Assembly (NCBI RefSeq): GCF_001625365.1
Contig: NZ_LJJF01000001.1
Span: 5,338,501 to 5,402,500, forward strand
DNA from: Streptomyces sp. MJM8645
Lineage (GTDB): Bacteria; Actinomycetota; Actinomycetes; Streptomycetales; Streptomycetaceae
Direction of reading: 5' to 3'
DNA: 64,000 nucleotides
In this document: in pieces, positions 35,679 through 44,026 of the stretch
Numbering within the stretch: the first letter of the stretch is position 1
How the letters are laid out: the number at the start of each line of letters is the position of its first letter
Made by a program: the position numbers and the translations under genes
The notes under the pieces: model-generated
Told to the model about the DNA's origin: nothing
Seen by the model: only the letters and a program-made list of their open reading frames with translations
Database searches by the model: none

Positions 35679-35819
35679 GCCTGGGCGTGAGGTGGGCGTC
35701 ATGCCTGGTTCATCCCCGCGGCGGAGTCTGCTGGGCGTCGACGCCCCGTCTCGACGCCCCGCCCGCCGGGCACCGGGCCCGCCCCCGGTCCGGCGGCCGA
35801 TTCCTCAGGAGTTGCTGCC

Positions 35820-37310
35820 ATGCCGCTGTCCCGCCGGGACTTCGTCAACCGTTCCACCCTCGTCGGGGCCGGCGTGCTGATCGCCGGCAGCGCGGAGGCG
35901 CTGGCCAGCGCCCCGGGCGCGATCGCCGCCCCAGCCGGCGGCGAGCTGCCGGCCGCGTCCGCGGCGGGTGACACCGGTGCGGTGCGCGCCGCCATCGGCT
36001 ACGGCCCGCTGGTGCAGGACCCGGCCGGGCTGCTGTCGCTGCCCAAGGGCTTCGCGTACAAGGTCGTCAACCGCGCCGGCGTCACCCGGCTGCGCACCGG
36101 CGAGTTCACCCCGAGCAACCACGACGGCACCTCCGCCTTCGAGGACGAGCGCGGCGGCAACCTGCTCGTCACCAACCACGAGCTGCGCGGACCCCGGGCG
36201 AACTGGCCGAACCCGGTGCCGCTGACCGAGGGCCACGTCTACGACCCGGGCGCGGCCGGCGGCTGCACCATCGTGCACGCCAAGCGGAACGGCTCGGTCG
36301 AGCAGTGGGTCGGCATCGCCGGCACCTCCACCAACTGCGCGGGCGGCGTGACCCCGTGGGGCACCTGGCTGTCCGGCGAGGAGACCGAGGACAAGGCCGG
36401 CCAGAACGGCATGACCAAGGACCACGGCTACATCTTCGAGGTCGACCCGTTCGACGACGACTACAACCGCGACCCGCAGCCGGTGAAGGCCTTCGGCCGG
36501 TACGCGCACGAGGCCGTCGTGGTGGACCCGAAGCGCGGCCACGTCTACCTGACCGAGGACGCCTCGAACCCCAACGGCCTGCTGTTCCGCTGGACCCCGC
36601 CGGCCGGCTTCAAGCACGGCCGCTACAAGCTGCGCGCGCTGGCCGCCGACGCCGGCGTGCTGGAGGCCTTCAAGGTCTTCGACGCCCAGGGCAAGTTCGT
36701 CGACGACCTCTCCCGCGCCACCAAGGTCGGCACCACCTACGGCGCGGACTGGGTCAAGGTCCAGGACCGCGACGCCAGGACCGTCTCGGTCCGCAAGCAG
36801 TTCAAGGAGGGCGAGGTCACCCGGGCCCGCAAGCTGGAGGGCATGTGGTGGGGTGACGGCGGCTTCTACTTCGTCTCCAGCTTCGCCCGCTCGGAGAGCC
36901 CGGTGCAGCACGACGGCCAGGTCTGGTTCTACAACCCGGCCCGCCGCACCATCACCCTGAAGGTGCTGCTCGGCGTCAACACCGACGTGCTCGGCGACCA
37001 CGACAACTACGACGGCCCGGACAACATCACCGTGTCGCCGTACGGCGGCGTGGTCATCGCCGAGGACGGCGAGGGCGTGCAGCACCTGTTCGGCGCCACC
37101 GAGGACGGGCTGACCTACCCGATCGCGCGCAACGAGCTGAACATCGGCAGCGCGGCCAAGCCCGAGTTCAGCGAGTTCACCGGGGTGACCTTCTCGGACG
37201 ACGGCAAGACCCTCTTCGCCAACATCCAGGAGCCGGGCATCCAGCTGGCCATCACCGGCCCGTGGCACCGGCTGAACGAGCACAAGCGCGGCCAGGGCTA
37301 CGGCGAGTGA
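35820..37310 (+). CDS. Tat-exported PhoX-type alkaline phosphatase (DUF839)
   Basis: The 496-residue PhoX/DUF839 protein has a Tat signal SRRDFVNRST (residues 4-13) and hydrophobic stretch to about 35, so it is exported folded. The phosphatase core has TNHELRGPR, STNCAGGVTPWGTWLSGEE (key features NCAGG and TPWGTW) and the late DNYDGPDNITVSPYGG. In many homologues the motif after TPWGTW reads CEE; here it is GEE, which could affect the iron site. It releases phosphate from organic phosphates outside the cell; a PHO-box-like element upstream fits this. ATG 35820 follows AGGAG by 8 bp. Confidence 0.88.
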   Translation: MPLSRRDFVNRSTLVGAGVLIAGSAEALASAPGAIAAPAGGELPAASAAGDTGAVRAAIGYGPLVQDPAGLLSLPKGFAYKVVNRAGVTRLRTGEFTPSNHDGTSAFEDERGGNLLVTNHELRGPRANWPNPVPLTEGHVYDPGAAGGCTIVHAKRNGSVEQWVGIAGTSTNCAGGVTPWGTWLSGEETEDKAGQNGMTKDHGYIFEVDPFDDDYNRDPQPVKAFGRYAHEAVVVDPKRGHVYLTEDASNPNGLLFRWTPPAGFKHGRYKLRALAADAGVLEAFKVFDAQGKFVDDLSRATKVGTTYGADWVKVQDRDARTVSVRKQFKEGEVTRARKLEGMWWGDGGFYFVSSFARSESPVQHDGQVWFYNPARRTITLKVLLGVNTDVLGDHDNYDGPDNITVSPYGGVVIAEDGEGVQHLFGATEDGLTYPIARNELNIGSAAKPEFSEFTGVTFSDDGKTLFANIQEPGIQLAITGPWHRLNEHKRGQGYGE

Positions 37311-37328
37311 CGTAGCGGGTGTCGAAGG

Positions 37329-37360
37329 GGCTGCCCGCGGTCATTCGTCCGCGGGCAGCC
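37329..37360. terminator. Bidirectional hairpin overlapping the end of pucR
   Basis: A 12-bp perfect stem (GGCTGCCCGCGG at 37329-37340 with its complement at 37349-37360) holds the pucR stop codon (37341-37343) in its loop, so the last codons of pucR form half of the stem. Confidence 0.7.
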
Positions 37361-38978
37361 TCAGTTGCAGCATCGCCAGCAGGCGCTGCTGCGGCTGGGC
37401 GAGGTCGATGCCGGTCAACTGCTCGGCGCGGCGCACCCGGTAGCGCAGGGTGTTGGGGTGGATGTGCAGGGCGTCCGCGGCGACCCGGACCTCGCCGAGC
37501 GCGTCCAGCCAGGCCAGCACCGACTCGGCGAGCCGGGTGCCGTGCCGGCGGTCGTACGCGGCGAGCGCGGTGAGCCGGGGGTCGCGCAGGCCGGAGCGCT
37601 CCTGGAGCAGCGCGAGCATCTCGCTGACCAGCACCTCGGCCTGGACGTCGATCAGCGCCGCCACGTCGAGGTCCACCCCGCCGCGGCTCATCGCGTCCAG
37701 GATGCGGTCCGCCTGCGCGCGGGAGTCCGGCACCTGGGCCAGGCCGTCCACGGTCGAGCCGATCGCGGCGCGCAGCGGGACGCCGAGGTGCTCCCGGGCG
37801 GCAGCCACCACCTCGTCCGCCCAGCCGCGCACGGTGGCCATCGGCAGGCCGGGCGGGAGTTCGGGCAGCAGCACGTACACCCGGGACTCGATCGGGGCGA
37901 GCAGGGCGGTGCGGTGCCGGGCGGCGGTGTGCACCGAGATCAGGCCGGTGACGTCGGAGCGGTGCAGCGCCTCGGTGGTGTGCGCGCCGTAGGCGAGCAC
38001 GGTGGCCGGGCGGCGCAGGTCCAGACCCAGGTGGGTGGCGAGCGACTGCGGGCCGGTGGAGCCCTCCAGCAGGCCGGTGAGCAGCGTCCGGGTGAGCCGC
38101 ATGTCGGCGGACAACTCGCGTCGGCGGCGCATCAGTTGGGCGGCGGCCACCCGGGCGGCGCCGACCAGGGCCTGATCGGCGAGCGGCGCCAGCGGCTGCG
38201 CCCCCTCCTGCACCCAGATGGTGCCGAGCGGCTGCGCCCCGGCCCGGATGCCGATCGCCAGGCGGCGGCGCAGGCCGAGTTCGGGGTGCGGTTCGACCGC
38301 GATCGGGGCGTCCGAGGTGCGCAGGTGCTGGAAGATGCCCCACTCGCGGAGCTTGGACAGGTACGGCTCGGGGCCCTGCCAGCCGAGGATGGAGAGTCGG
38401 CGCAGGTCGTCGACCTCGTCCGAGTCGGAGGAGCGGGAGTACGCCAGCACCCGGCTGGAGGTGTCCTCGATCGAGACGATGCCGTTGGTGAGCACGGCGA
38501 CCGTCTGAGCGAGGGAGAAGAGGTCGCCCGCGTTGGGTTCGGGGGCGCCGGGGGTGTCCGGGGCGTCCGGGCCGGCGATGATCGCGCGGGCCAGCGAGTC
38601 GAGGTGCTCCCAGCGGGTCTCGCGGCGCACCGAGAGCAGGGCGACGCCCGCCTCGGTGGCGGCCTCGCGCAGTGCGTCCGCCTGGCCGGGGCCGTCCAGC
38701 TTGACCGCGACCGCCGCGGCGCCGGCCCGTCCGGCGGCGCGCAGGGCGGGGAGGGCGGCGCGGCCGCGGGCGCCGATCGCGAGGACGAGTTCGCCGGGGG
38801 CAGCGGTCGGCGGGTCCTCCGGGTCGAGGATCGCGACGTCGCGGACCGGGACGTCCAGGCCCTGCGGGGCGGCCTGGAGTTCGACCAGGGGTTCGCCGAG
38901 GGACATCAGCAGCTGGCGGAGCGGGAGGCCGGAGGTGGGCGGGAGTCCGGGGGAGCCTGGGAGGCCGGGGGTCGTCAT
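37341..38978 (-). CDS. PucR-family regulator of proline catabolism (PruR-like)
   Basis: The 545-residue protein has an N-terminal PucR-type ligand region (about 20-150), a GGDEF-like fold segment (about 300-430) and a C-terminal HTH_30 helix-turn-helix (VAADALHIHPNTLRYRVRRAEQ, about 500-522; key motif HPNTLRYRV). In actinobacteria such a regulator lies next to proline dehydrogenase and P5C dehydrogenase genes and activates them. Here it is separated from pruA-putA by a PadR-monooxygenase insert, but a 35-bp element upstream of pucR recurs upstream of pruA, supporting the link. Confidence 0.88.
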   Translation of the reverse strand: MTTPGLPGSPGLPPTSGLPLRQLLMSLGEPLVELQAAPQGLDVPVRDVAILDPEDPPTAAPGELVLAIGARGRAALPALRAAGRAGAAAVAVKLDGPGQADALREAATEAGVALLSVRRETRWEHLDSLARAIIAGPDAPDTPGAPEPNAGDLFSLAQTVAVLTNGIVSIEDTSSRVLAYSRSSDSDEVDDLRRLSILGWQGPEPYLSKLREWGIFQHLRTSDAPIAVEPHPELGLRRRLAIGIRAGAQPLGTIWVQEGAQPLAPLADQALVGAARVAAAQLMRRRRELSADMRLTRTLLTGLLEGSTGPQSLATHLGLDLRRPATVLAYGAHTTEALHRSDVTGLISVHTAARHRTALLAPIESRVYVLLPELPPGLPMATVRGWADEVVAAAREHLGVPLRAAIGSTVDGLAQVPDSRAQADRILDAMSRGGVDLDVAALIDVQAEVLVSEMLALLQERSGLRDPRLTALAAYDRRHGTRLAESVLAWLDALGEVRVAADALHIHPNTLRYRVRRAEQLTGIDLAQPQQRLLAMLQLRLPADE

Positions 38979-38997
38979 CGGGCCTCCTTCATCCGCT

Positions 38998-39032
38998 CGG
39001 ACAATGCCGTGTGGTTGATTTTAGCCGGGCGG
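38998..39032. promoter_or_regulatory. Conserved 35-bp element, copy 1 (upstream of pucR)
   Basis: CGGACAATGCCGT at 38998-39010 and TTTTAGCCG at 39018-39026 align without gaps to 41005-41039; 27 of 35 positions agree. It lies 20 bp upstream of the pucR start. It is the best candidate for the PucR binding site. Confidence 0.65.
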
Positions 39033-39062
39033 ACAGAGTCGCGGCCCGGCTTTCGTAAATAG

Positions 39063-39094
39063 TTGACTCTGACTATTCAGGAGTGGATAGTCAG
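39063..39094 (+). promoter_or_regulatory. PadR-type promoter/operator
   Basis: TTGACT (39063-39068), a 17-bp spacer and GATAGT (39086-39091) form a promoter-like pair. The inverted repeat CTGACTAT (39069-39076) / ATAGTCAG (39087-39094) covers the spacer and -10, as expected for autorepression by the PadR protein encoded from 39121. Confidence 0.65.
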
Positions 39095-39120
39095 TACTGA
39101 CCAAGAGATGAGGACGTCTC

Positions 39121-39717
39121 GTGGCGAAGCGACGCAAGGTGTCGAACCCGCTGGCCCTCGCGGTCCTGGCCGAACTCGTGGCCGGGCCGATGCACCCGTA
39201 CGAGATGGGGCGCCGGCTCAAGGAGCACGGCAAGGACCGCAACATCAAGTACAACCGCAGCTCGCTGTACATGGTCGTGGAGCAGCTGCGGAAGGCCGGG
39301 TTCGTCGCCGAACAGGAGACCGTCCGCGACACCCAGCGACCGGAGCGCACCGTCTACGCCGTCACCCCCGAGGGCCGGGCGGAGCTCACCGACTGGATGC
39401 GCGAACTCGTCGCCGAACCGCAGCACGAGTACCCCGCGTTCGGGGTCGCGCTGTCGCTGCTCATGGTGGTCCCGCCGGCCGAGGCCGTGGAACTGCTGGA
39501 ACAGCGGCGGGCCGCGCTGGCCGCCGAGGTGGCGGGCATCCGGGCGGCCCTGCGGAAGGCCTCGGACGACGGCGTGGCCTGGATCTTCCTGATCGAGGAG
39601 GAGCACCGGGTCGGCGCGCTGGAGGCCGAGGGCCGCTTCGTCGAGCACCTCGTCGGTCGACTCAAGGAGCCGGAGTTCATCCGGACCTGGCACGAGATCT
39701 TCGGGAGTCTGGAATGA
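39121..39717 (+). CDS. PadR-family transcriptional regulator
   Basis: The 198-residue winged-helix protein starts with NPLALAVLAELVAGPMHPYEMGRRL, the PadR signature, and continues with SSLYMVVEQLRKAGFV and a C-terminal dimerisation helix region. It most likely represses itself and the downstream FAD monooxygenase, whose ATG overlaps its stop by 4 bp, in response to a small aromatic or drug ligand. The start is GTG 39121, after a dyad-covered promoter. Confidence 0.9.
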   Translation: MAKRRKVSNPLALAVLAELVAGPMHPYEMGRRLKEHGKDRNIKYNRSSLYMVVEQLRKAGFVAEQETVRDTQRPERTVYAVTPEGRAELTDWMRELVAEPQHEYPAFGVALSLLMVVPPAEAVELLEQRRAALAAEVAGIRAALRKASDDGVAWIFLIEEEHRVGALEAEGRFVEHLVGRLKEPEFIRTWHEIFGSLE

Positions 39718-40979
39718 GTACGAGCAACGGGGAGAAGAGGGCCCTCGTCATCGGCGGCGGCATCGCCGGGCCGGTGACGGCACTGGCCCTGCGCAAGGCC
39801 GGCGTCGAAGCCGTCGTCTTCGAGGCCTACGAGTCCTCCGCCGAGGGCATCGGCGGCACCTTCATGATCGCCCCCAACGGGCTCGACGCCCTGGCGACCG
39901 TCGGGCTCGGGGCGGAGGTCGGCGCGATCGGACAGCCGATCGGCCCGATGCTGATCGAGGACGGCCGGGGCGGCGTGCTGGCCGAGTTCGCCGGCCTCCC
40001 CGACCTGCCGCCCGGCCGGGTCATGCGCCGCGCCGAACTGTACGAGGTGCTCCAGCGGCGGCTGCGCGAGAGCGGCATCGAAGTCCGCTACGGCAAACGG
40101 CTGGTCGGCGCCGAGGAGGGCGCCGACGGCATCACCGCCCGCTTCGCCGACGGCGACACCGCCACCGGCGACCTGCTGATCGGCACCGACGGCACCCGCT
40201 CCACCGTCCGCACCCTGATCGACCCGGCCGCACCCGGCGCGCAGTACACCGGCCTGCTCGGCGTCGGCGGCTACAGCCCGCACCGGCTGCCCGGCCGGGC
40301 CGGACGCGGCGAGACCATGCACTTCGCCAACGGCGCCCGCGCCTTCTTCGGCTACTGGGGGCTGCCGGACGGCGCCGGGACGGCCTGGTTCAGCAACATC
40401 CCGCAGCCCGAACAGCTGACCGCCGAGCAGGTCCGCGCCGTCAGCCCGGAGGAGTGGCTGCGCCGGGTCCGCGACCTGCACGCCGACGACCTGCCCGCCC
40501 GGGACGTGCTGCGCGAGGCCGCCGCCGACACCGTCGAGGTCTTCCCGCGGCTGGAGATCATGCCGTCCGTCCCGCACTGGTACCGCGGCCGGATGGTGCT
40601 GGTCGGCGACAGCGCGCACGCCCCCTCCAACAGCTCCGGCCAGGGCGTCTCGCTGGCCGTCGAGAGCGCCGTCGAACTCGCCCGCTGCCTGCGGGACCTG
40701 CCCGACCACACCGCCGCCTTCGCCGCCTACGAGGCGCTGCGCCGGCCCCGGGTCGAGAAGATCGCCGCCAACGCGGCGCGCACCAACAACCAGAAGTCCT
40801 CCGGGCCGGTCGGCCGGGCGCTGTTCCGGCTGCTCGCGCCGATCGCGATGCGGACCTTCCTGAGCCCGGAGAAGATGCTCCGCCCGGTGCACGGCCACCG
40901 GATCGACTGGGACCGGCCGGCGCTCCCGGTGGCCTCCGGCGCGACGGGCCGTCAACGGCGCGCCGTGACCGCGCCGTGA
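39714..40979 (+). CDS. FAD-dependent aromatic-type monooxygenase
   Basis: The 421-residue flavoprotein monooxygenase has the FAD-binding GGGIAG (14-19), the DG motif in LLIGTDGTRSTVR and the second FAD motif GDSAHAPSNSSGQG around Asp299. This group A type hydroxylates phenols, tetracyclines or polyketides; the Thr/Ser-rich NSSGQG variant does not fix the substrate. It is translationally coupled to PadR (ATGA overlap) and likely induced by its substrate, perhaps for detoxification. The pair interrupts the usual pucR-pruA divergon. Confidence 0.88.
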   Translation: MSTSNGEKRALVIGGGIAGPVTALALRKAGVEAVVFEAYESSAEGIGGTFMIAPNGLDALATVGLGAEVGAIGQPIGPMLIEDGRGGVLAEFAGLPDLPPGRVMRRAELYEVLQRRLRESGIEVRYGKRLVGAEEGADGITARFADGDTATGDLLIGTDGTRSTVRTLIDPAAPGAQYTGLLGVGGYSPHRLPGRAGRGETMHFANGARAFFGYWGLPDGAGTAWFSNIPQPEQLTAEQVRAVSPEEWLRRVRDLHADDLPARDVLREAAADTVEVFPRLEIMPSVPHWYRGRMVLVGDSAHAPSNSSGQGVSLAVESAVELARCLRDLPDHTAAFAAYEALRRPRVEKIAANAARTNNQKSSGPVGRALFRLLAPIAMRTFLSPEKMLRPVHGHRIDWDRPALPVASGATGRQRRAVTAP

Positions 40980-41004
40980 CTGCGCCGTGACCCCTTCGTC
41001 GGGC

Positions 41005-41039
41005 CGGACAACGCCGTACGGGGGAATTTAGCCGCCCGG
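41005..41039. promoter_or_regulatory. Conserved 35-bp element, copy 2 (upstream of pruA)
   Basis: CGGACAACGCCGT at 41005-41017 and ATTTAGCCG at 41026-41034 match the element at 38998-39032 in the same orientation. It lies 102 bp upstream of pruA, a position suited to activation by PucR. Confidence 0.65.
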
Positions 41040-41140
41040 CCAATCAAGTGGCCCCAGGGGCAGGAATAGCGTTCGTGCTGTGGCCGACGTGCGACCCACG
41101 CCGGCATCCCCCCGCATCAACGAAGGAGAGCGTGCGCTCT

Positions 41141-42769
41141 ATGGACGCTGTGACCCAGGTCCCCGCGCCGGTGAACGAGCCGGTCCACAGCTACGCCCCG
41201 GGCAGCCCGGAACGGGCCCGTCTGGAGGCCAAGCTGAAGGAGCTGGGCGGCCAGGAGCCGGTCCAGCTGACCATGACGATCAACGGTGAGCACCGCATGG
41301 GCGGCGGCGCCGAGATCCACGTCGTCCAGCCGCACAACCACGCGGCGAGGCTCGGCACCCTGCGCAACGCCACCCAGGCCGACGCGCAGGAGGCCATCGA
41401 CACTGCCCTGGCCGCGGCCCCGGCCTGGCAGGCGCTCTCCTTCGACTCCCGCGCCGCGATCTTCCTCAAGGCCGCCGACCTGCTGGCCGGCCCCTGGCGC
41501 GAGACCCTGGCCGCCGCCACCATGCTCGGCCAGTCCAAGACCGCCCAGCAGGCCGAGATCGACACGCCCTGCGAGCTGGTCGACTTCCTGCGCTTCAACG
41601 TGCACTTCGCCCGCCAGATCATGGCCGAGCAGCCGATCTCCTCGGACGGCGTGTGGAACCGCAGCGACCACCGCCCGCTGGAGGGCTTCGTCTACGCGAT
41701 CACCCCGTTCAACTTCACCGCGATCGCCGGCAACCTGCCGACCGCGCCCGCGCTGATGGGCAACGTGGTGCTCTGGAAGCCGTCCCCGACCCAGCAGTAC
41801 TCCGCGCACCTGCTGATGCAGCTGCTGGAGGAGGCCGGCCTGCCCAAGGGCGTCATCAACATGGTGACCGGCGACGGCTTGGACGTCTCCGCCGTGGCGC
41901 TCAAGCACCCGGCGCTGGCCGGCATCCACTTCACCGGCTCCACCGCCACCTTCCAGCACCTGTGGCGCTCCGTCGGCGAGAACATCGCCGGCTACCGCAC
42001 CTACCCGCGGATCGTCGGCGAGACCGGCGGCAAGGACTTCCTGGTCGCCCACCCGTCCGCCGACCCGGCCGTGCTGAAGACCGCGATGACCCGCGGCGCC
42101 TTCGAGTTCCAGGGCCAGAAGTGCTCGGCGCTCTCCCGCGCCTACGTCCCGGCCTCGATCTGGGCCGGCCTCAAGGACGAGTTCGCCGCCGAGGTCGAGG
42201 GCCTCACCATGGGCGACGTCACCGACCTGGCGAACTTCATGTCCGCCGTCATCGACGACCGCGCCTTCGCCAAGAACAAGGCCGCCATCGACCGCGCCCA
42301 GGCCGACCCCGCGGTCGAGGTCCTGGCCGGCGGCACCTACGACGACTCGGTCGGCTACTTCGTCCGCCCGACCGTCCTCGTCTGCGAGGACCCGGCGTCC
42401 GAGTACTTCCGCGAGGAGTACTTCGGCCCGATCCTCGCCGTGCACGTCTACCAGGACGACAAGTACGACGAGATGCTGGCCCAGATGGAGTCGGCCTCCG
42501 CCTACGGCCTGACCGGCGCGATCATCGCCCAGGACCGCGCGGCCGCCCAGGACGCCATGCACAAGCTGCGCTTCGCGGCCGGCAACTTCTACATCAACGA
42601 CAAGCCGACCGGCGCCGTCGTCGGCCAGCAGCCCTTCGGCGGCGGCCGGGCCTCCGGCACCAACGACAAGGCCGGTGCCAAGCAGAACCTGGCGCGGTGG
42701 ACCTCGACCCGCTCGGTCAAGGAGACCTTCGTCCCGCCGACGGACTACCGCTACCCGCACATGGGCTGA
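41141..42769 (+). CDS. pruA: L-glutamate gamma-semialdehyde (1-pyrroline-5-carboxylate) dehydrogenase
   Basis: Oxidises P5C/glutamate semialdehyde to glutamate with NAD, the second step of proline breakdown. The 542-residue aldehyde dehydrogenase has catalytic Cys328 in FQGQKCSALSR and Glu294 in GETGGKD; the C-terminal QQPFGGGRASGTNDKAG is typical of P5CDH. ATG 41141 is 12 bp after AAGGAG; GTG 41132 (3 bp spacing) is less likely. It is followed by a repeat array and putA, which acts just before it. Confidence 0.95.
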   Translation: MDAVTQVPAPVNEPVHSYAPGSPERARLEAKLKELGGQEPVQLTMTINGEHRMGGGAEIHVVQPHNHAARLGTLRNATQADAQEAIDTALAAAPAWQALSFDSRAAIFLKAADLLAGPWRETLAAATMLGQSKTAQQAEIDTPCELVDFLRFNVHFARQIMAEQPISSDGVWNRSDHRPLEGFVYAITPFNFTAIAGNLPTAPALMGNVVLWKPSPTQQYSAHLLMQLLEEAGLPKGVINMVTGDGLDVSAVALKHPALAGIHFTGSTATFQHLWRSVGENIAGYRTYPRIVGETGGKDFLVAHPSADPAVLKTAMTRGAFEFQGQKCSALSRAYVPASIWAGLKDEFAAEVEGLTMGDVTDLANFMSAVIDDRAFAKNKAAIDRAQADPAVEVLAGGTYDDSVGYFVRPTVLVCEDPASEYFREEYFGPILAVHVYQDDKYDEMLAQMESASAYGLTGAIIAQDRAAAQDAMHKLRFAAGNFYINDKPTGAVVGQQPFGGGRASGTNDKAGAKQNLARWTSTRSVKETFVPPTDYRYPHMG

Positions 42770-42780
42770 GTGCCTCTCCC

Positions 42781-42899
42781 GACCGTTCCGGTCGCCTGAC
42801 CGTCTCGGTCACGTGGCCGCGCCGGTCACCTGACCGTTCCGGTCGCCTGACCACTGCGGTCACCCGACCGCTCCGGTCGCCTGACCATTCCGGTCACCC
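42781..42899. repeat. Seven 17-bp tandem units with internal GACC/GGTC dyads
   Basis: Units start at 42781, 42798, 42815, 42832, 42849, 42866 and 42883, consensus GACCGTTCCGGTCRCCT. Each contains an inverted repeat GACC-N5-GGTC. It lies in the 248-bp space between pruA and putA. Only the third unit has lost the first arm (GGCC). Confidence 0.9.
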
Positions 42900-43017
42900 G
42901 CGACGCCCGGCCCCGCAGCCGGGCGTCGCCCGCCGGGGCGGCGGTGCCACGTACCCGCCGCCCGCCGCCCCGGCCCCCCTTCTGCCACCCTTAGAAGCAC
43001 CAGCTCCAGGAGTCACG

Positions 43018-43947
43018 ATGCTCCGTTCCGCCCTTCTCGCGGCCTCCCGGTCGCCGCAGGTCCGCACCGTGGTCGAGAAGTTCCCGCCGACCCACGCGAT
43101 AGTCGAGCGCTTCGTCGCCGGTGACGTCCTCGACGACGCCGTCACCGCCACCGACGACCTGATCGCCACCGGCCGCAAGGTCACCCTCGACCACCTCGGC
43201 GAGGACACCCAGGACGCCGCCCAGGCCGCCGGCACCGCCGAGGCCTACGAGCACCTGCTCACGGCGCTCAAGGAGACCGGCCTCGCGGCCGGCGCCGAGG
43301 TGTCGGTCAAGCTGTCGGCCGTCGGCCAGTTCCTCCCGGTGGACGGCGAGAAGATCGCGCTGGAGAACGCCCGCCGCATCTGCGAGGCCGCCGCCGACGC
43401 CGGCACCACGGTGACCCTCGACATGGAGGACCACACCACCACCGACTCCACCCTCGCCATCGCGCGCGAGCTGCGGGCCGACTTCCCCTGGCTGGGCGTC
43501 GTGCTCCAGGCCTACCTGCGCCGCACCGAGGCCGACTGCCGCGAGTTCTCCGGCCCCGGCTCGCGCGTGCGCCTGTGCAAGGGCGCCTACAAGGAGCCCG
43601 AGTCGGTCGCCTTCCAGGGCAAGCACGACGTCGACCTCGCGTACGTCCGCGCGCTCAAGGTCCTGATGGCCGGCGAGGGCTACCCGATGATCGCCTCGCA
43701 CGACCCCAACATGATCAAGATCGCCGGCCAGCTCGCCCAGTGGAACGGCCGCAAGCGCGACTCCTTCGAGTACCAGATGCTGTTCGGCATCCGCCCCGAG
43801 GAGCAGCTGCGCCTCGCCGGCGAGGGCAACACCATGCGCGTGTACCTGCCCTACGGCCAGGAGTGGTACGGCTACTTCATGCGCCGCCTCGCCGAGCGCC
43901 CGGCCAACCTCACCTTCTTCCTGCGCGCCATGGCCACCCGCGGCTGA
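43018..43947 (+). CDS. putA: Proline dehydrogenase
   Basis: FAD enzyme oxidising proline to P5C. The 309-residue product is the monofunctional type found in Gram-positives and Thermus. Barrel motifs visible are VSVKLSAVGQ, LDMEDHT, VLQAYLRRT, RLCKGAYKEP and IASHD, with the C-terminal RRLAERPANLTFFLR that contacts proline. ATG 43018 follows CCAGGAG by 7 bp. It lies downstream of pruA; a 248-bp gap with a dyad-rich array may separate their expression. Confidence 0.94.
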   Translation: MLRSALLAASRSPQVRTVVEKFPPTHAIVERFVAGDVLDDAVTATDDLIATGRKVTLDHLGEDTQDAAQAAGTAEAYEHLLTALKETGLAAGAEVSVKLSAVGQFLPVDGEKIALENARRICEAAADAGTTVTLDMEDHTTTDSTLAIARELRADFPWLGVVLQAYLRRTEADCREFSGPGSRVRLCKGAYKEPESVAFQGKHDVDLAYVRALKVLMAGEGYPMIASHDPNMIKIAGQLAQWNGRKRDSFEYQMLFGIRPEEQLRLAGEGNTMRVYLPYGQEWYGYFMRRLAERPANLTFFLRAMATRG

Positions 43948-43970
43948 CCCGCGCGCACCCGCACGACGAC

Positions 43971-44004
43971 GGCCCGCACCCCCGGTGGAAGGGGGGTGCG
44001 GGCC
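43971..44004. terminator. Terminator after putA
   Basis: A 13-bp perfect stem (GGCCCGCACCCCC at 43971-43983 with its complement at 43992-44004), 8-nt loop, then GTTT, between convergent genes. Confidence 0.8.
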
Positions 44005-44026
44005 GTTTGTCGCGTTTCCGGGACTT

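Noticed and set aside
38998..41039. Transposon insertion carrying PadR and the monooxygenase
   Set aside because: The flanking copies are 35-bp imperfect repeats spanning a probable operator; there are no terminal inverted repeats, short exact target duplication or transposase.
42781..42899. CRISPR array
   Set aside because: The 17-bp units are contiguous with no spacers and no cas genes are present.
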